Positions 1 through 8,028 of a stretch of 64,000 bases of DNA are shown in pieces. Made by a program: the position numbers and the translations under genes. How positions within the stretch are numbered: position 1 is the stretch's first letter; each line of letters opens with the position of its first letter. This DNA comes from DATLFA01 sp035525225. GTDB taxonomy: Bacteria; Actinomycetota; Acidimicrobiia; Acidimicrobiales; WLNW01. The stretch covers positions 140,367 through 204,366 of the forward strand of contig DATLFA010000034.1 in the NCBI GenBank assembly GCA_035525225.1. The letters are read 5' to 3'. The notes beneath the pieces were generated by a model. That model was not told the DNA's origin. It worked only from the letters and a program-made list of their open reading frames with translations, and did no database searches.

Positions 1-435
1 GCGGGTCGCCTCTCGCAGGCATTCGATGTCGCGGGTCACCGCGTCGAAGTCCTTCCACGCGAGAGGCCCGTTGCACGTGGGTACGCGCAGCGCGGCGAGT
101 CCTCGGGGCGCCGCGGCGCGCGCCCATTCGGGGAAGTCGACCGAGTCGAGGCGCTTCGGGAAGACCGCCCTTCTTTCGCCGTCGAAGCCGGCGACCCGGT
201 CGATGACGTAGGTCGCGTAGCTGGGCTTGTGTTGCTCGCCATCGTTGACGATGTCGAGCCCGATCTGGACCTGCTGATCGACGACCTCACGGGTCGCCGC
301 AAGGGCGGCGCGCTTGATCTCGTCACCGCTGACGGGCTCGCCGCGTTCGCGTTGGCGCAACACCTCGAGGATCGACGACACCCTCGGGAGGCTGCCGGTG
401 TGAGTGGTCAAGATGCGCTGTGTGCTGCGCTGCAT
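1..435 (-). CDS. MetE-like (cobalamin-independent methionine synthase family) protein, partial
   Basis: This gene runs off the left edge of the window; only its first 145 codons are present, open from an ATG at 435 to base 1. The N-terminus carries TTHTGSLPR (about residues 10-18) and GLDIVNDGEQ (about 59-68), both typical of the UROD/MetE-like barrel family, which transfers methyl or alkyl groups to thiols. Actinobacteria use short members of this family for methionine synthesis and for coenzyme M or other thiol chemistry, so the substrate cannot be named. A weak purine-rich GGCGAGAA lies upstream of the ATG. The AT-richer gap on the right probably holds its promoter. The C-terminal zinc ligands are outside the window. 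Confidence 0.8.
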   Translation of the reverse strand, partial: MQRSTQRILTTHTGSLPRVSSILEVLRQRERGEPVSGDEIKRAALAATREVVDQQVQIGLDIVNDGEQHKPSYATYVIDRVAGFDGERRAVFPKRLDSVDFPEWARAAAPRGLAALRVPTCNGPLAWKDFDAVTRDIECLREATR

Positions 436-789
436 CGGGCCATTCTCGCCGCCATCGGGCCCACGGGCGCGCCCCGCTTCGGATCGACGCCGGAAAAATG
501 TTACGGATGTGTCGCAGCCGCATTACCCCAGGTGCCTGTGAATATATCGCTTTACGAGACCCATAGAGAATTGTGGTCAGGTCGGCTTCGGCTGGCGCCC
601 TGTGTGAAAGTCATCCACACTCCATGGAACTTAGTGATGGCGTCGCGCATAGCACGGTCCGCCAGGCGATGGCCCAGTGGCAAGGACATGACATGAGGCA
701 CCGAGAAGTGGGTAAGGCTTGTCCAAAATTGGCCGATCATTACTTCCGTCATGCATCTGCAATATTGCACCGGTCGTCGAGGTAGCCGC
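436..789. other. Intergenic region between divergent genes, no gene seen
   Basis: About 350 bases separate the divergently transcribed MetE-like gene and the M23 peptidase gene. Composition is visibly more AT-rich than the neighbours between about 490 and 770, as expected for a promoter region. A TATATT hexamer on the minus strand at about 542-548 could be a -10 element for the MetE-like gene, but no convincing -35 goes with it. Short reading frames here do not resemble any family I recognise. Confidence 0.4.
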
Positions 790-1479
790 ATGGTCCGGAT
801 TCCCGGATGGGTGGCGTGTCTCGCGGTCTTCGCGATGATCTCGGGCAGTGGTGTCGATGCGGCCGATGCGGCCGATGCAGCGATGTTGAGCGCCGGCCTC
901 GCCGGTATGAGCACTGCCGTTACGAGCACTGCCGATACGGGCACCGTCGACGTCATCGACGTCGCCATCGACGTCTACGTCGTCTTCTCGCAGCCCGACG
1001 TCTTGCCGCTCATCGAACTCATCGAGGTGGTCGCGCCCTTCATGCCCGCGGCGGTCGTGGTGCCCCCGGCTCCGGTGTGGCTGTGCCCGATCAGCAGTGC
1101 CGTGCGCTTCGGCGACACTTATGGCGAGGGACGCAGCGGTGGGTGGCGTCACCTCGGCGTCGATATGACCGCTCCGTTGGGGACACCGACCGTCGCCCCG
1201 GTGTCGGGCTCCGTTCGTTACACCCGCGATTCGGCCGGTGGTCTGTCGTGGCATCTCGACGGCGAAGACGGCAACTACTACTACGGCACGCATCTTTCGC
1301 GCTACGGGTCGGTGACCGGTCACGTGGATGCGGGCACGGTGATCGGCTACGTCGGCCAGTCGGGCAACGCCTCGATGCCCCACCTGCACCTCGAGATCCG
1401 TCCCGGTGGCATCTCCAAGCCGTCGATCAACCCCACGCCCATGACGACGAAGGCCTGCAACAACACGTTGCCGCGATAG
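790..1479 (+). CDS. Secreted M23 family metallopeptidase (LytM-like)
   Basis: A 229-residue exported protein, predicted to cut peptide cross-links in peptidoglycan. I chose the ATG at 790 over the upstream in-frame ATG at 751 because it follows a GAGG ribosome-binding site and starts a clean signal peptide: charged MVR, a hydrophobic stretch to about residue 22, then small residues. After a low-complexity, hydrophobic linker, the C-terminal half (about 100-215) is a LytM barrel with the zinc-ligand patterns HLGVD and HLHLE. Both motifs are intact, so the enzyme should be active. The gene stands alone, convergent with the next gene, with only three bases between the two stop codons. Confidence 0.85.
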   Translation: MVRIPGWVACLAVFAMISGSGVDAADAADAAMLSAGLAGMSTAVTSTADTGTVDVIDVAIDVYVVFSQPDVLPLIELIEVVAPFMPAAVVVPPAPVWLCPISSAVRFGDTYGEGRSGGWRHLGVDMTAPLGTPTVAPVSGSVRYTRDSAGGLSWHLDGEDGNYYYGTHLSRYGSVTGHVDAGTVIGYVGQSGNASMPHLHLEIRPGGISKPSINPTPMTTKACNNTLPR

Positions 1480-1482
1480 CCG

Positions 1483-1896
1483 TCAGTAGTCCACGTCGGG
1501 ATCGGCCATCACGCGATCGAAGATGCGTAGGGCGTCGAGCGCCACGGGCATGCCGCCGTAGACCGACATCTGCAAGAGCACTTCGCGGACCTGCTCCGGC
1601 GGATTGCTGCGCAGCGCGATGCGGATGTGCGCGGTGAGCTCGTCGGTTCGGGCGAGCACCGTCAGCGCCGCAACGGCGCAGAGTTCGCGTACATCTGTGG
1701 GCAGGATATTGCGCGAGTAGCACCCGTTGATGATGAATTCGCTCATGATGCGGGCCCAGTCGGGATCGACACGTTCGGCCCACCGACGGTTGTTTCGCTC
1801 CATGAATGCGTCGCCTCCAACGCCGAACATCTCGACCGCGGCTCGTCGACCCCGTTCGCTCACGTACTCGCCGCCGGGAATGTCGTCGCTGTCCAT
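1483..1896 (-). CDS. Carboxymuconolactone decarboxylase / AhpD-like family protein
   Basis: A 137-residue all-helical protein of the carboxymuconolactone decarboxylase (CMD) family. The central part, with ARIMSEFIINGCYSR and a helix containing ELCAVAALTVLAR, resembles 4-carboxymuconolactone decarboxylase of the protocatechuate pathway; the redox CxxC of true AhpD is absent. The ATG at 1896 follows a strong GAGGAGG at 1903-1909; a GTG one codon upstream is less likely. No other protocatechuate genes are adjacent, so a specific PcaC role is not supported and the substrate is unknown. Confidence 0.8.
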   Translation of the reverse strand: MDSDDIPGGEYVSERGRRAAVEMFGVGGDAFMERNNRRWAERVDPDWARIMSEFIINGCYSRNILPTDVRELCAVAALTVLARTDELTAHIRIALRSNPPEQVREVLLQMSVYGGMPVALDALRIFDRVMADPDVDY

Positions 1897-2003
1897 CACA
1901 TACCTCCTCGAAGTTGCCGCACGCTACGTCGCGGGTGGATGACACGGGGTGGTAGCGCCGCCGGAGTTCTCCGTTCGCCCCCACATGTGCTGCGCTAGCG
2001 CCC

Positions 2004-2657
2004 ATGGACGACGACCTCGAGCTCATCCACACCCGCGGCTACGACGTCAGGGGCTACTGGCGATCCGATGGCTCGCTCGTGATCAAGGGTGCGGTGCGCG
2101 ACGAGCTGCCCACTCGCCTCTATGACATCGACGACGACGACCCGCTCGTCATGCACCACATGGCGGTCACGCTCACCGTCGAGTTGCCCGATCTGCGCAT
2201 CACCGATGTGAACGTCGAGTTCCTGGCGCATCCGCATCACGCGTGCCCCAATGTCATCGACCACTATCACCATCTCGTCGGGCTCTCCATCGCGCGCGGA
2301 TTCACCCACAAAGTGCGCGAGTTGTTCGGCGGTCCGCGCGGATGCACGCACACGACTGCGCTGCTCCAGGCGATGGCTCCCGTGGCAATGCAGTGCAAGC
2401 TCGCGAGCCGGATGATGGGATTGCGGCAATCGGGCGCTGGAGCGCCGCCGGCAACGCCCGAGTCGCTGAACTCGCCCGAGATGCGAGCGGTGCGGGCAGC
2501 GGGTAACCGCAATACCTGCCACGTCTGGGCCGAGGACGGTGAGCACATCGAGCGAATCCTCGATGGCACCGGCAACGAACTGCCGATCCCGATCAGTGTG
2601 CGCATACGCGAACGCGGCGGCGATCCGGACGAGTGGCGGCGCCAGCGCTGGGGTTGA
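2004..2657 (+). CDS. DUF2889 domain-containing protein
   Basis: A 217-residue soluble protein matching DUF2889: an N-terminal IHTRGYDVRGYWRSDG segment, an acidic DIDDDD stretch, and a C-terminal half with ARGFTHKVRELFGG followed by GCTHTTALLQAMAP. The family has no established function; members often sit beside acyl-CoA or aromatic catabolic genes, as here. It is 28 bases upstream of the acyl-CoA ligase and probably heads that operon. The C-terminal tail is acidic and probably disordered. Confidence 0.8.
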   Translation: MDDDLELIHTRGYDVRGYWRSDGSLVIKGAVRDELPTRLYDIDDDDPLVMHHMAVTLTVELPDLRITDVNVEFLAHPHHACPNVIDHYHHLVGLSIARGFTHKVRELFGGPRGCTHTTALLQAMAPVAMQCKLASRMMGLRQSGAGAPPATPESLNSPEMRAVRAAGNRNTCHVWAEDGEHIERILDGTGNELPIPISVRIRERGGDPDEWRRQRWG

Positions 2658-2685
2658 CAGACTCGGTCCGGGCGGGGGGCAGCGG

Positions 2686-4182
2686 GTGAACGAGCCGGCA
2701 CTGTGGGAACTTCTCGAGCGACGTGTCGCCTCGACGCCCGACCGCCTCTGCATGGTCGACGAGCGCGGGGCACGGATGACCTTTGCCGAGTTGGCGGCCG
2801 GCGCGGCAGAGGTGGCCGCCGGATTGCACGAGATCGGCGTCAGGCCGGGGCATGTGGTGGCGTGGCAACTGCCGACTTGGATCGAGACCGTCGTGGTGTT
2901 CATGGCGCTCAGTCGCCTCGACGTCGTGCAGGTGCCCCTGTTGCCGATCTACCGCGCGCGCGAGGTCGGGCATGCACTACGCACGACCGACGCCCGGTTC
3001 CTGATCTCGACCACGCCGCCGGCCGAGCACCCGATCGACGCGTTGCACCACATCGTCCTCGACCGCGATTCGTTGCCGCGCGGCGACGCCGCGCAACTGC
3101 CTCCTGCGCCGAGCGATGCGAATACGGTGCGGTGGATCTTTCACACCTCGGGTACGACTGCGAGGCCGAAGGGCGCATGCCACACCGATGCATCGATCAT
3201 CGCGGCATCGGCGAGCTACGTCGATGCGATCGGGCTCGACCACAACGACCGGCTGCCGATCAACTTCCCGATCGCGCACGTCGGCGGGCTTGTCGTGCAG
3301 TGCTGCTCGTACCTTGCCGGTTCGGCGAACATCCTCGTCGAGCGAGTCGATCCCGCCACCGTGATCGATGTGCTCGCGCGCGAACACGTGACCCTGCCCG
3401 GCGTCTCGCAGGTGTTCCATCTCGCCTTCATGGATGCCCAGCAGCGTCGGCCACAGCAGCCACTATTCCCGCACGCGCGTGGCTACACCAACGGCGGCGC
3501 GGCCAAGAATCCTGAGCTCCACTACCGACTGAAGGAGCTGATGGGCGCCGGCCTGTACTCGAACTACGGCATGACCGAGTGCCCCTTCGCTCTGTGCACC
3601 CCCTTATCGGCCCCCGACGACAAGCGCGCCACGACCGAGGGGAGGCCGGTACCGGGCATACAGGTGCGCGTCGTCGACGCCGATGAGCATGACGTCGCTC
3701 CCGGCGAAACTGGTGAGCTCCGTTTGAAAGGGCCGATGTTGTTCGCCGGGTACGTCGAGGAATCGCTCAACGCGGACGCCTTCGACGCGCAACGGTTCTT
3801 TCGCACGGGCGACCTCGCTCGCGAAGACAACGACGGCTACTTCCAGATCGTCGGGCGCCTGAAGGACATCATCATCCGCAAGGGCGAGAACATTAGCGCA
3901 AAGGAACTCGAAGACCTCCTCTTCGGACATCCGGCCGTGCGCGAGGTGGCGGTGGTCGGGGTGCCCGACGCGGCGACCGGAGAGCGGTGCTGCGCCGTGG
4001 TCGTGGCGGCCGATCCTTCGCAGCCACTGCCCGTGGACGCGTTGACGGCCTACCTACGCGAGGCGGGGCTCATGATCCAGAAGATCCCCGAGCAGTGGAT
4101 TGCGCTGGACGCGCTACCGCGAAATCAGGTCGGCAAAGTATTGAAGAACGATCTGCGTGCCCATGTGATTGCGCAGGGATGA
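2686..4182 (+). CDS. AMP-dependent acyl-CoA synthetase/ligase (ANL superfamily)
   Basis: A 498-residue ligase that adenylates a carboxylic acid and transfers it to coenzyme A. Visible motifs: the P-loop TSGTTARPKG (154-163), NYGMTE (A5 region), RTGDLA and GRLKDIIIRKGENIS (A7/A8 hinge), and a conserved C-terminal lysine in NQVGKVLK (about 484). I chose the GTG at 2686, which follows a GGGGGG run and gives the normal family length; the frame stays open further upstream. It lies between DUF2889 and a VOC protein, and TGA at 4180 is followed within ten bases by the next start, so this is an operon. Substrate specificity cannot be read from sequence alone. Confidence 0.88.
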   Translation: MNEPALWELLERRVASTPDRLCMVDERGARMTFAELAAGAAEVAAGLHEIGVRPGHVVAWQLPTWIETVVVFMALSRLDVVQVPLLPIYRAREVGHALRTTDARFLISTTPPAEHPIDALHHIVLDRDSLPRGDAAQLPPAPSDANTVRWIFHTSGTTARPKGACHTDASIIAASASYVDAIGLDHNDRLPINFPIAHVGGLVVQCCSYLAGSANILVERVDPATVIDVLAREHVTLPGVSQVFHLAFMDAQQRRPQQPLFPHARGYTNGGAAKNPELHYRLKELMGAGLYSNYGMTECPFALCTPLSAPDDKRATTEGRPVPGIQVRVVDADEHDVAPGETGELRLKGPMLFAGYVEESLNADAFDAQRFFRTGDLAREDNDGYFQIVGRLKDIIIRKGENISAKELEDLLFGHPAVREVAVVGVPDAATGERCCAVVVAADPSQPLPVDALTAYLREAGLMIQKIPEQWIALDALPRNQVGKVLKNDLRAHVIAQG

Positions 4183-4192
4183 GGAGCGAATG

Positions 4193-4648
4193 ATGAATCC
4201 ACGACCCAATCGATTGAGCCATGTCGTCTACTGCGTGCGACCAGAGAACTTCGAGGCCGCGACCAAACTGTGGAGCACTGCGCTCGGGGTCACCTTCGAT
4301 CAGCTCGACTTGCACGACGGCAGTCTCCGCGTCTCGTTCTCGCTCGAACACGGTGTCGAGGTGATCGCGCCGGCGGCGAACGGACCCCAGAAGTTTCACG
4401 ACTTCTTGGCGAGCAACGGCGAGGGCGTGTACACGGTCGTCTATGTGGTCTCCGATCTCGACGAGGCCGAAGCCGAAGTCGCCGCACAGGGCGTGAGCGT
4501 CGCCGATCGGTTGGTGTACACGGGTCGTCGTCCGTGGACCGAAGAGTGGGCCGTGCTCGAAGAGCGCGTGCTGCCGCCGGTGCACGGGATGCGTATCACC
4601 GTCGCTCGCATGGAGCGTCACGCCGCGGGGGTGGGCAATGACGTATAG
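4193..4648 (+). CDS. VOC superfamily protein (glyoxalase/bleomycin-resistance fold)
   Basis: A 151-residue protein of the vicinal oxygen chelate fold. The first beta-alpha unit, LSHVVYCV followed by the helix that starts NFEAATKLW, contains the usual first metal histidine; HGVEVIAP and VYVVSDLDEA mark the other strands. Two adjacent ATGs occur (4190 and 4193); the second has better spacing from the GAGGAG at 4181-4186. It starts just after the ligase stop and overlaps the next SDR by 11 bases, so the genes are translationally coupled. A dioxygenase, isomerase or lyase role is possible; I cannot choose. Confidence 0.75.
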   Translation: MNPRPNRLSHVVYCVRPENFEAATKLWSTALGVTFDQLDLHDGSLRVSFSLEHGVEVIAPAANGPQKFHDFLASNGEGVYTVVYVVSDLDEAEAEVAAQGVSVADRLVYTGRRPWTEEWAVLEERVLPPVHGMRITVARMERHAAGVGNDV

Positions 4649-5444
4649 CGACGACACGCCGGTACCGGACTATTTCGCCCGCCTGCGCCTCGATGGTCGT
4701 CCGTTCGTGGTACTCGGCGCGGGACAGGGCATCGGTCGCCAGACCACGCACGCGCTGAGCCAAGCGGGCGCGTCGTTGCTCTGTGTCGACAACGACGAAC
4801 GCCGGGCGCAGGAGATCGCCCGCGAGGTCGGCGGTGTGCCCTGCGTGGCTGACATACGCGATCGAGAACAGGTCGAGCGCGTGGTCAGCGAAGCAACTGC
4901 CGCGTTCGGGTCGATCCACGGCATCGTCGACATCGTCGGCGCGGCGCGATACAGCAAGTTCGTGGCGACGACCGACGCCGAATGGGAGTGGACCTTCGAC
5001 ATGGTGCTGCGGCACGCGTTTCTCGTGGCGCAGGTTGGTGGGCGCGCCATCGCCGACGGCGGCGGGGGAGTGCTGGCGTTCGTGGCGTCGATCAGCGGGT
5101 TGACCAGCTCGCCCATGCACGCCGCATACGGCGCGGCAAAGGCCGCACTCATGTCGCTGGTGCGTTCGGTGGCGGTCGAGCTCGGTCCTCGCGGAGTGCG
5201 CGTCAACGCGGTGGCGCCCGGAGGCACACTGACACCGCGCATGCTCGAGGTGTTGAGCCCCGACGAGCGAGAATCGATGGCGCAACTCGTACCCTCGCGC
5301 CGTCTGTCCGAGCCGTCCGACATCGCCGGTGGGCTCTTGTTCGTCGTCAGCGATCTCGCGGCGAACGTGACCGGGCAGGTGCTCGTCGTGGACGGCGGCG
5401 GCCATATCGCGTACCCCTATCCCGTGGATCAACTCGATGGCTGA
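4638..5444 (+). CDS. SDR family NAD(P)-dependent oxidoreductase
   Basis: A 268-residue short-chain dehydrogenase. The Rossmann nucleotide site is GAGQGIG (about 28-34), followed by an acidic residue in VDND at the end of beta-2, which suggests NAD(H). The catalytic Ser lies in VASIS and the Tyr-x-x-x-Lys pair in YGAAK; NAVAPG and VDGGGH are the usual later motifs. It probably oxidises or reduces a hydroxyacyl-CoA or alcohol made in the same operon. It overlaps the VOC gene upstream and the thioesterase downstream. Confidence 0.88.
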   Translation: MTYSDDTPVPDYFARLRLDGRPFVVLGAGQGIGRQTTHALSQAGASLLCVDNDERRAQEIAREVGGVPCVADIRDREQVERVVSEATAAFGSIHGIVDIVGAARYSKFVATTDAEWEWTFDMVLRHAFLVAQVGGRAIADGGGGVLAFVASISGLTSSPMHAAYGAAKAALMSLVRSVAVELGPRGVRVNAVAPGGTLTPRMLEVLSPDERESMAQLVPSRRLSEPSDIAGGLLFVVSDLAANVTGQVLVVDGGGHIAYPYPVDQLDG

Positions 5445-5823
5445 GCCTCCCGGTCCGGTAGCAGCCGGCATCACCAATGATGTGGTCGTCGAAGTTACCG
5501 ACGCGATGACGCCGGGACACGTGTCTGCGCTCGTGATCTCCACGCCGTCGTTGGTGTCGATCATCGAAGGCGCCTGCCGCAGGAGTGTGTTGCCGCACCT
5601 GCCGGCCGGTCACGACACCGTCGGCACGCACGTGTGCGTCAGCCATGAAGGCGTCGCACTGGTCGGACAGATGGTCAGGGTGCGCTGTGAGCTGACCGAA
5701 GTGAACGGCCGCCACCTGCTCTTCGACGTATCCGTCGACGGACCCAGCGGGCCCGTCAGCAAAGGAACCCATCGCCGCGCCGTCGTCGACCCCTCCCGCT
5801 TCGCCCGCCCTGCCACCCCCTAA
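5437..5823 (+). CDS. FlK-like hotdog-fold thioesterase
   Basis: A 128-residue single hotdog domain resembling the fluoroacetyl-CoA-thioesterase-like group. The signature is the central histidine in THVCVSHEG, followed by a glycine-containing turn. It presumably releases an acid from an acyl-CoA made by this operon, or removes a dead-end CoA ester. The start codon overlaps the SDR stop by eight bases, so it is the last cistron of the DUF2889-ligase-VOC-SDR-thioesterase run. A long hairpin follows. Confidence 0.75.
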   Translation: MAEPPGPVAAGITNDVVVEVTDAMTPGHVSALVISTPSLVSIIEGACRRSVLPHLPAGHDTVGTHVCVSHEGVALVGQMVRVRCELTEVNGRHLLFDVSVDGPSGPVSKGTHRRAVVDPSRFARPATP

Positions 5824-5855
5824 CCCTCCATCCCACGACCCCTCTGCTTTTTCAC

Positions 5856-5908
5856 CCGTTCTCGCAGCACAACGTCGGACCGGGTCCGCCGTTGTGCTGC
5901 GAGAACGG
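5856..5908. repeat. Long hairpin / REP-like inverted repeat, copy 1
   Basis: Two perfect 19-base arms (5856-5874 and 5890-5908) are separated by 15 bases that themselves continue the pairing (GGACC / GGTCC), giving a near-continuous stem of about 26 pairs with one mismatch. It lies between the convergent thioesterase and CaiB genes. No run of T follows on either strand, so it is not a textbook intrinsic terminator, although it could still stop or stabilise both transcripts. A near-identical element occurs at 57371-57421. Confidence 0.85.
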
Positions 5909-5940
5909 CAGTGACGAGGTCTTTGTAGGGGTGTGCGGGG

Positions 5941-7143
5941 TCAGATGATGCCGGCGGCGCGCAGGCGGGCGACCTCGGCGGGCGTGAGGGCCAGTTCGTC
6001 GCACCAGATCTCATCGTTGTGTTGTCCGAGGGTGGGTGCGGGCGCGGGCACGGTCGGTGTCGCGCCGATCACGCGGGGATGCGGTGCCTGTTGCACGTGG
6101 GGTCCGACGGTGGGGTCGTCGACGGTGACAAGGTCGCCGCGGGCGGCGAAGTGTGCGTTCGCGAGTATCGCGGCCGGGCCGGCAACGCGGCCGAACGGCG
6201 CGCCGCTCGCGAGGCAGCGCGCTTCGATGTCGTCGGTTCGGTGCGCGCCGACCCACGTTGCGACGAGCTCGTTGATCTCGCTGCCATGCTCGACCCGCGC
6301 GGCAGTGGTCGCGTAGTGCTCGTCGGTCAACAGGTCTTCGCGATCCACCGCCTTCACCAGTCGCGCGAAGTTGGCGTCGGATCCGCCGACGATCGCGACG
6401 TGATCACCATCGGCCGTGACGTATACATCGAGCGGCGCGACACTCGACGGGCGGTTTCCTTCGCGCCTCCGTTCGAGGCCGAGCTTGTCGTAGGCAGCCA
6501 CGGTCCATTCGGTGAGACGTAGCGCGGCGGCGTGGGTTGCGAGATCGATGACCACCGGGGCGCCATCGAGATCGGGGGTCTCGTCGAGCAGCGCCGCCAG
6601 CGCCGCCGCGGCCCCCGAGACTCCGGCCAGCTGCTCAGCGAGTCGCACGCCGAATGGGACCGGCGCTCGGTGCGGCTGGCCGGTGAGGGCGAGCAGGCCG
6701 CTGATCGCCAGCGCGACGAGCTCAGGGGCCTCCTGAGGGGCCGCAGGGCCGGTGTGGCCCCGTCCACTGAAGCGCACGAGCGCCCGAGGCCCCCGGATTC
6801 TCCCGACTTCGGGGCCAAGTGCGTCGAGCCCACCCGGGCCGAGGCCTTCGCCGACGATGGTGGCGCTCTCGAGCAGGCGGACCGCCAGGGCCTTGCCGTC
6901 GGGGTGGGTGAGATCGCAGGTGACACTGCGCGACGAGCGGGCGGCGACTGCCCACGTGAGCGAGTGGTCGTCGACGAATGGTCCGCGCCGGCGGAGCTCG
7001 TCGCCGACCGACGGCGGCTCGATCCGGATGACGTCCGCGCCCTGTTCGCCAAGTACCGAGCCGAACATCGACAGCGCGGTGCCCGAGCCGAGCAGTACGG
7101 CGCGCACGCCGAGCAACAATGCGTCGGGCGCGCCGGTGATCAC
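5941..7143 (-). CDS. CaiB/BaiF (class III) CoA-transferase family protein
   Basis: A 400-residue family III CoA transferase, moving CoA between a carboxylate and an acyl-CoA. The start is a GTG at 7143 that overlaps the TGA of the upstream crotonase (GTGA), so translation is coupled; the open frame runs further upstream. The N-terminal domain carries GSVLGEQGADVIRIEPP, and the C-terminus ends with the LGQHNDEIWCDEL motif shared with the paralogue at 9950. At the position expected for the catalytic aspartate, this protein has glutamate (APELVALAISG, against PGLDLTAIAMAG in the paralogue). Activity may therefore be altered or lost. Confidence 0.85.
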   Translation of the reverse strand: MITGAPDALLLGVRAVLLGSGTALSMFGSVLGEQGADVIRIEPPSVGDELRRRGPFVDDHSLTWAVAARSSRSVTCDLTHPDGKALAVRLLESATIVGEGLGPGGLDALGPEVGRIRGPRALVRFSGRGHTGPAAPQEAPELVALAISGLLALTGQPHRAPVPFGVRLAEQLAGVSGAAAALAALLDETPDLDGAPVVIDLATHAAALRLTEWTVAAYDKLGLERRREGNRPSSVAPLDVYVTADGDHVAIVGGSDANFARLVKAVDREDLLTDEHYATTAARVEHGSEINELVATWVGAHRTDDIEARCLASGAPFGRVAGPAAILANAHFAARGDLVTVDDPTVGPHVQQAPHPRVIGATPTVPAPAPTLGQHNDEIWCDELALTPAEVARLRAAGII

Positions 7144-7925
7144 GCGCGCTCGGCGAGCTCGTAACCCCCGCCGCGCTCGGCATCGTCGACGCACGCCATG
7201 CCCTCGAGCATGATGCCGTAGCCGTGGTTGGCGACGAGCAATTGACGGATGGTGTGGGTGAACGCAACACGCGTGTAGCGGGTGACGAGGTGCGATTGAC
7301 GGGTGAGCTGTTCGGCCAACTCCCAGGCACGTGGCAGCAACTCATCGGCGGGCAACACTTCGTTGACCATGCCGATGTCGAGCGCGGTGCGGGCATCGAT
7401 CTCTTGGCCGGTGAGCATGTAGTAACGCGCGCGGTTGAGCCCCATCACGAGCGGCATGATGAGTTGCATGCCGTCACCGGGCACGAGCCCGTTCACGAAG
7501 TGACCTGAGTCGGAGAACACGGTGGTGTCCGAAGCAAGGACGATGTCGGACAGCAGAGGAGTCTCCGCGTGGCGCCACGCGGGCCCGTTGATCGCCGCGA
7601 TCACCGGTGCCTCGATGTCGAGCAGGTTTGTCAGCAGTCGCCGGACGTTCCAGTGCGCCGAATCCCAACCGCGGGGCGTCGCCCGCGGAAATGTCGCGGG
7701 GCTGCCCTTGGGTCCGTTGAACTCGTCGCCCGTACCGGTGAGGATCACCACGCGATTGTCGTTGTCGGCAGCAACCGCGCCGAACGCCTCTTGGAGGTCG
7801 CGTACGGCGTCCGCGCCCCAACGCAGCGGACCATCGTCGGTGTGCAAGCGCATCTGCACGATGCCATCGCGCCGTTCGAAGTTGATGGTCGCCCAGCGTT
7901 CGGCGTAGGCAGGCGCGCTCGACAT
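7140..7925 (-). CDS. Enoyl-CoA hydratase/isomerase family protein (crotonase)
   Basis: A 261-residue crotonase-fold protein. The family framework is visible: VVILTGTGDEF, the oxyanion-hole helix after PVIAAINGPAW, and GLVPGDGMQL. The usual glycine-rich GxAxGGG helix start is replaced by NGPAWRHAET, so the reaction may not be simple hydration. It is the first gene of a two-gene minus-strand operon with the CaiB protein and is divergent from an acyl-CoA dehydrogenase; the 100 bases between probably hold both promoters. The GDG motif is shared with the crotonase at 9174. Confidence 0.82.
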   Translation of the reverse strand: MSSAPAYAERWATINFERRDGIVQMRLHTDDGPLRWGADAVRDLQEAFGAVAADNDNRVVILTGTGDEFNGPKGSPATFPRATPRGWDSAHWNVRRLLTNLLDIEAPVIAAINGPAWRHAETPLLSDIVLASDTTVFSDSGHFVNGLVPGDGMQLIMPLVMGLNRARYYMLTGQEIDARTALDIGMVNEVLPADELLPRAWELAEQLTRQSHLVTRYTRVAFTHTIRQLLVANHGYGIMLEGMACVDDAERGGGYELAERA

Positions 7926-8028
7926 GCGATCCCCCGATGTCGTCCCCTGTCCCGACGATCGGAACAGCCGGACATCTTCACGCTGCGATGGCGTGGCGTC
8001 AAGAAGCGCGGTCGCCTACCGTGACGCG

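Noticed and set aside
807..1637. 276-codon plus-strand frame over the M23 gene
   Set aside because: Arg-rich shadow of the peptidase frame with no family features.
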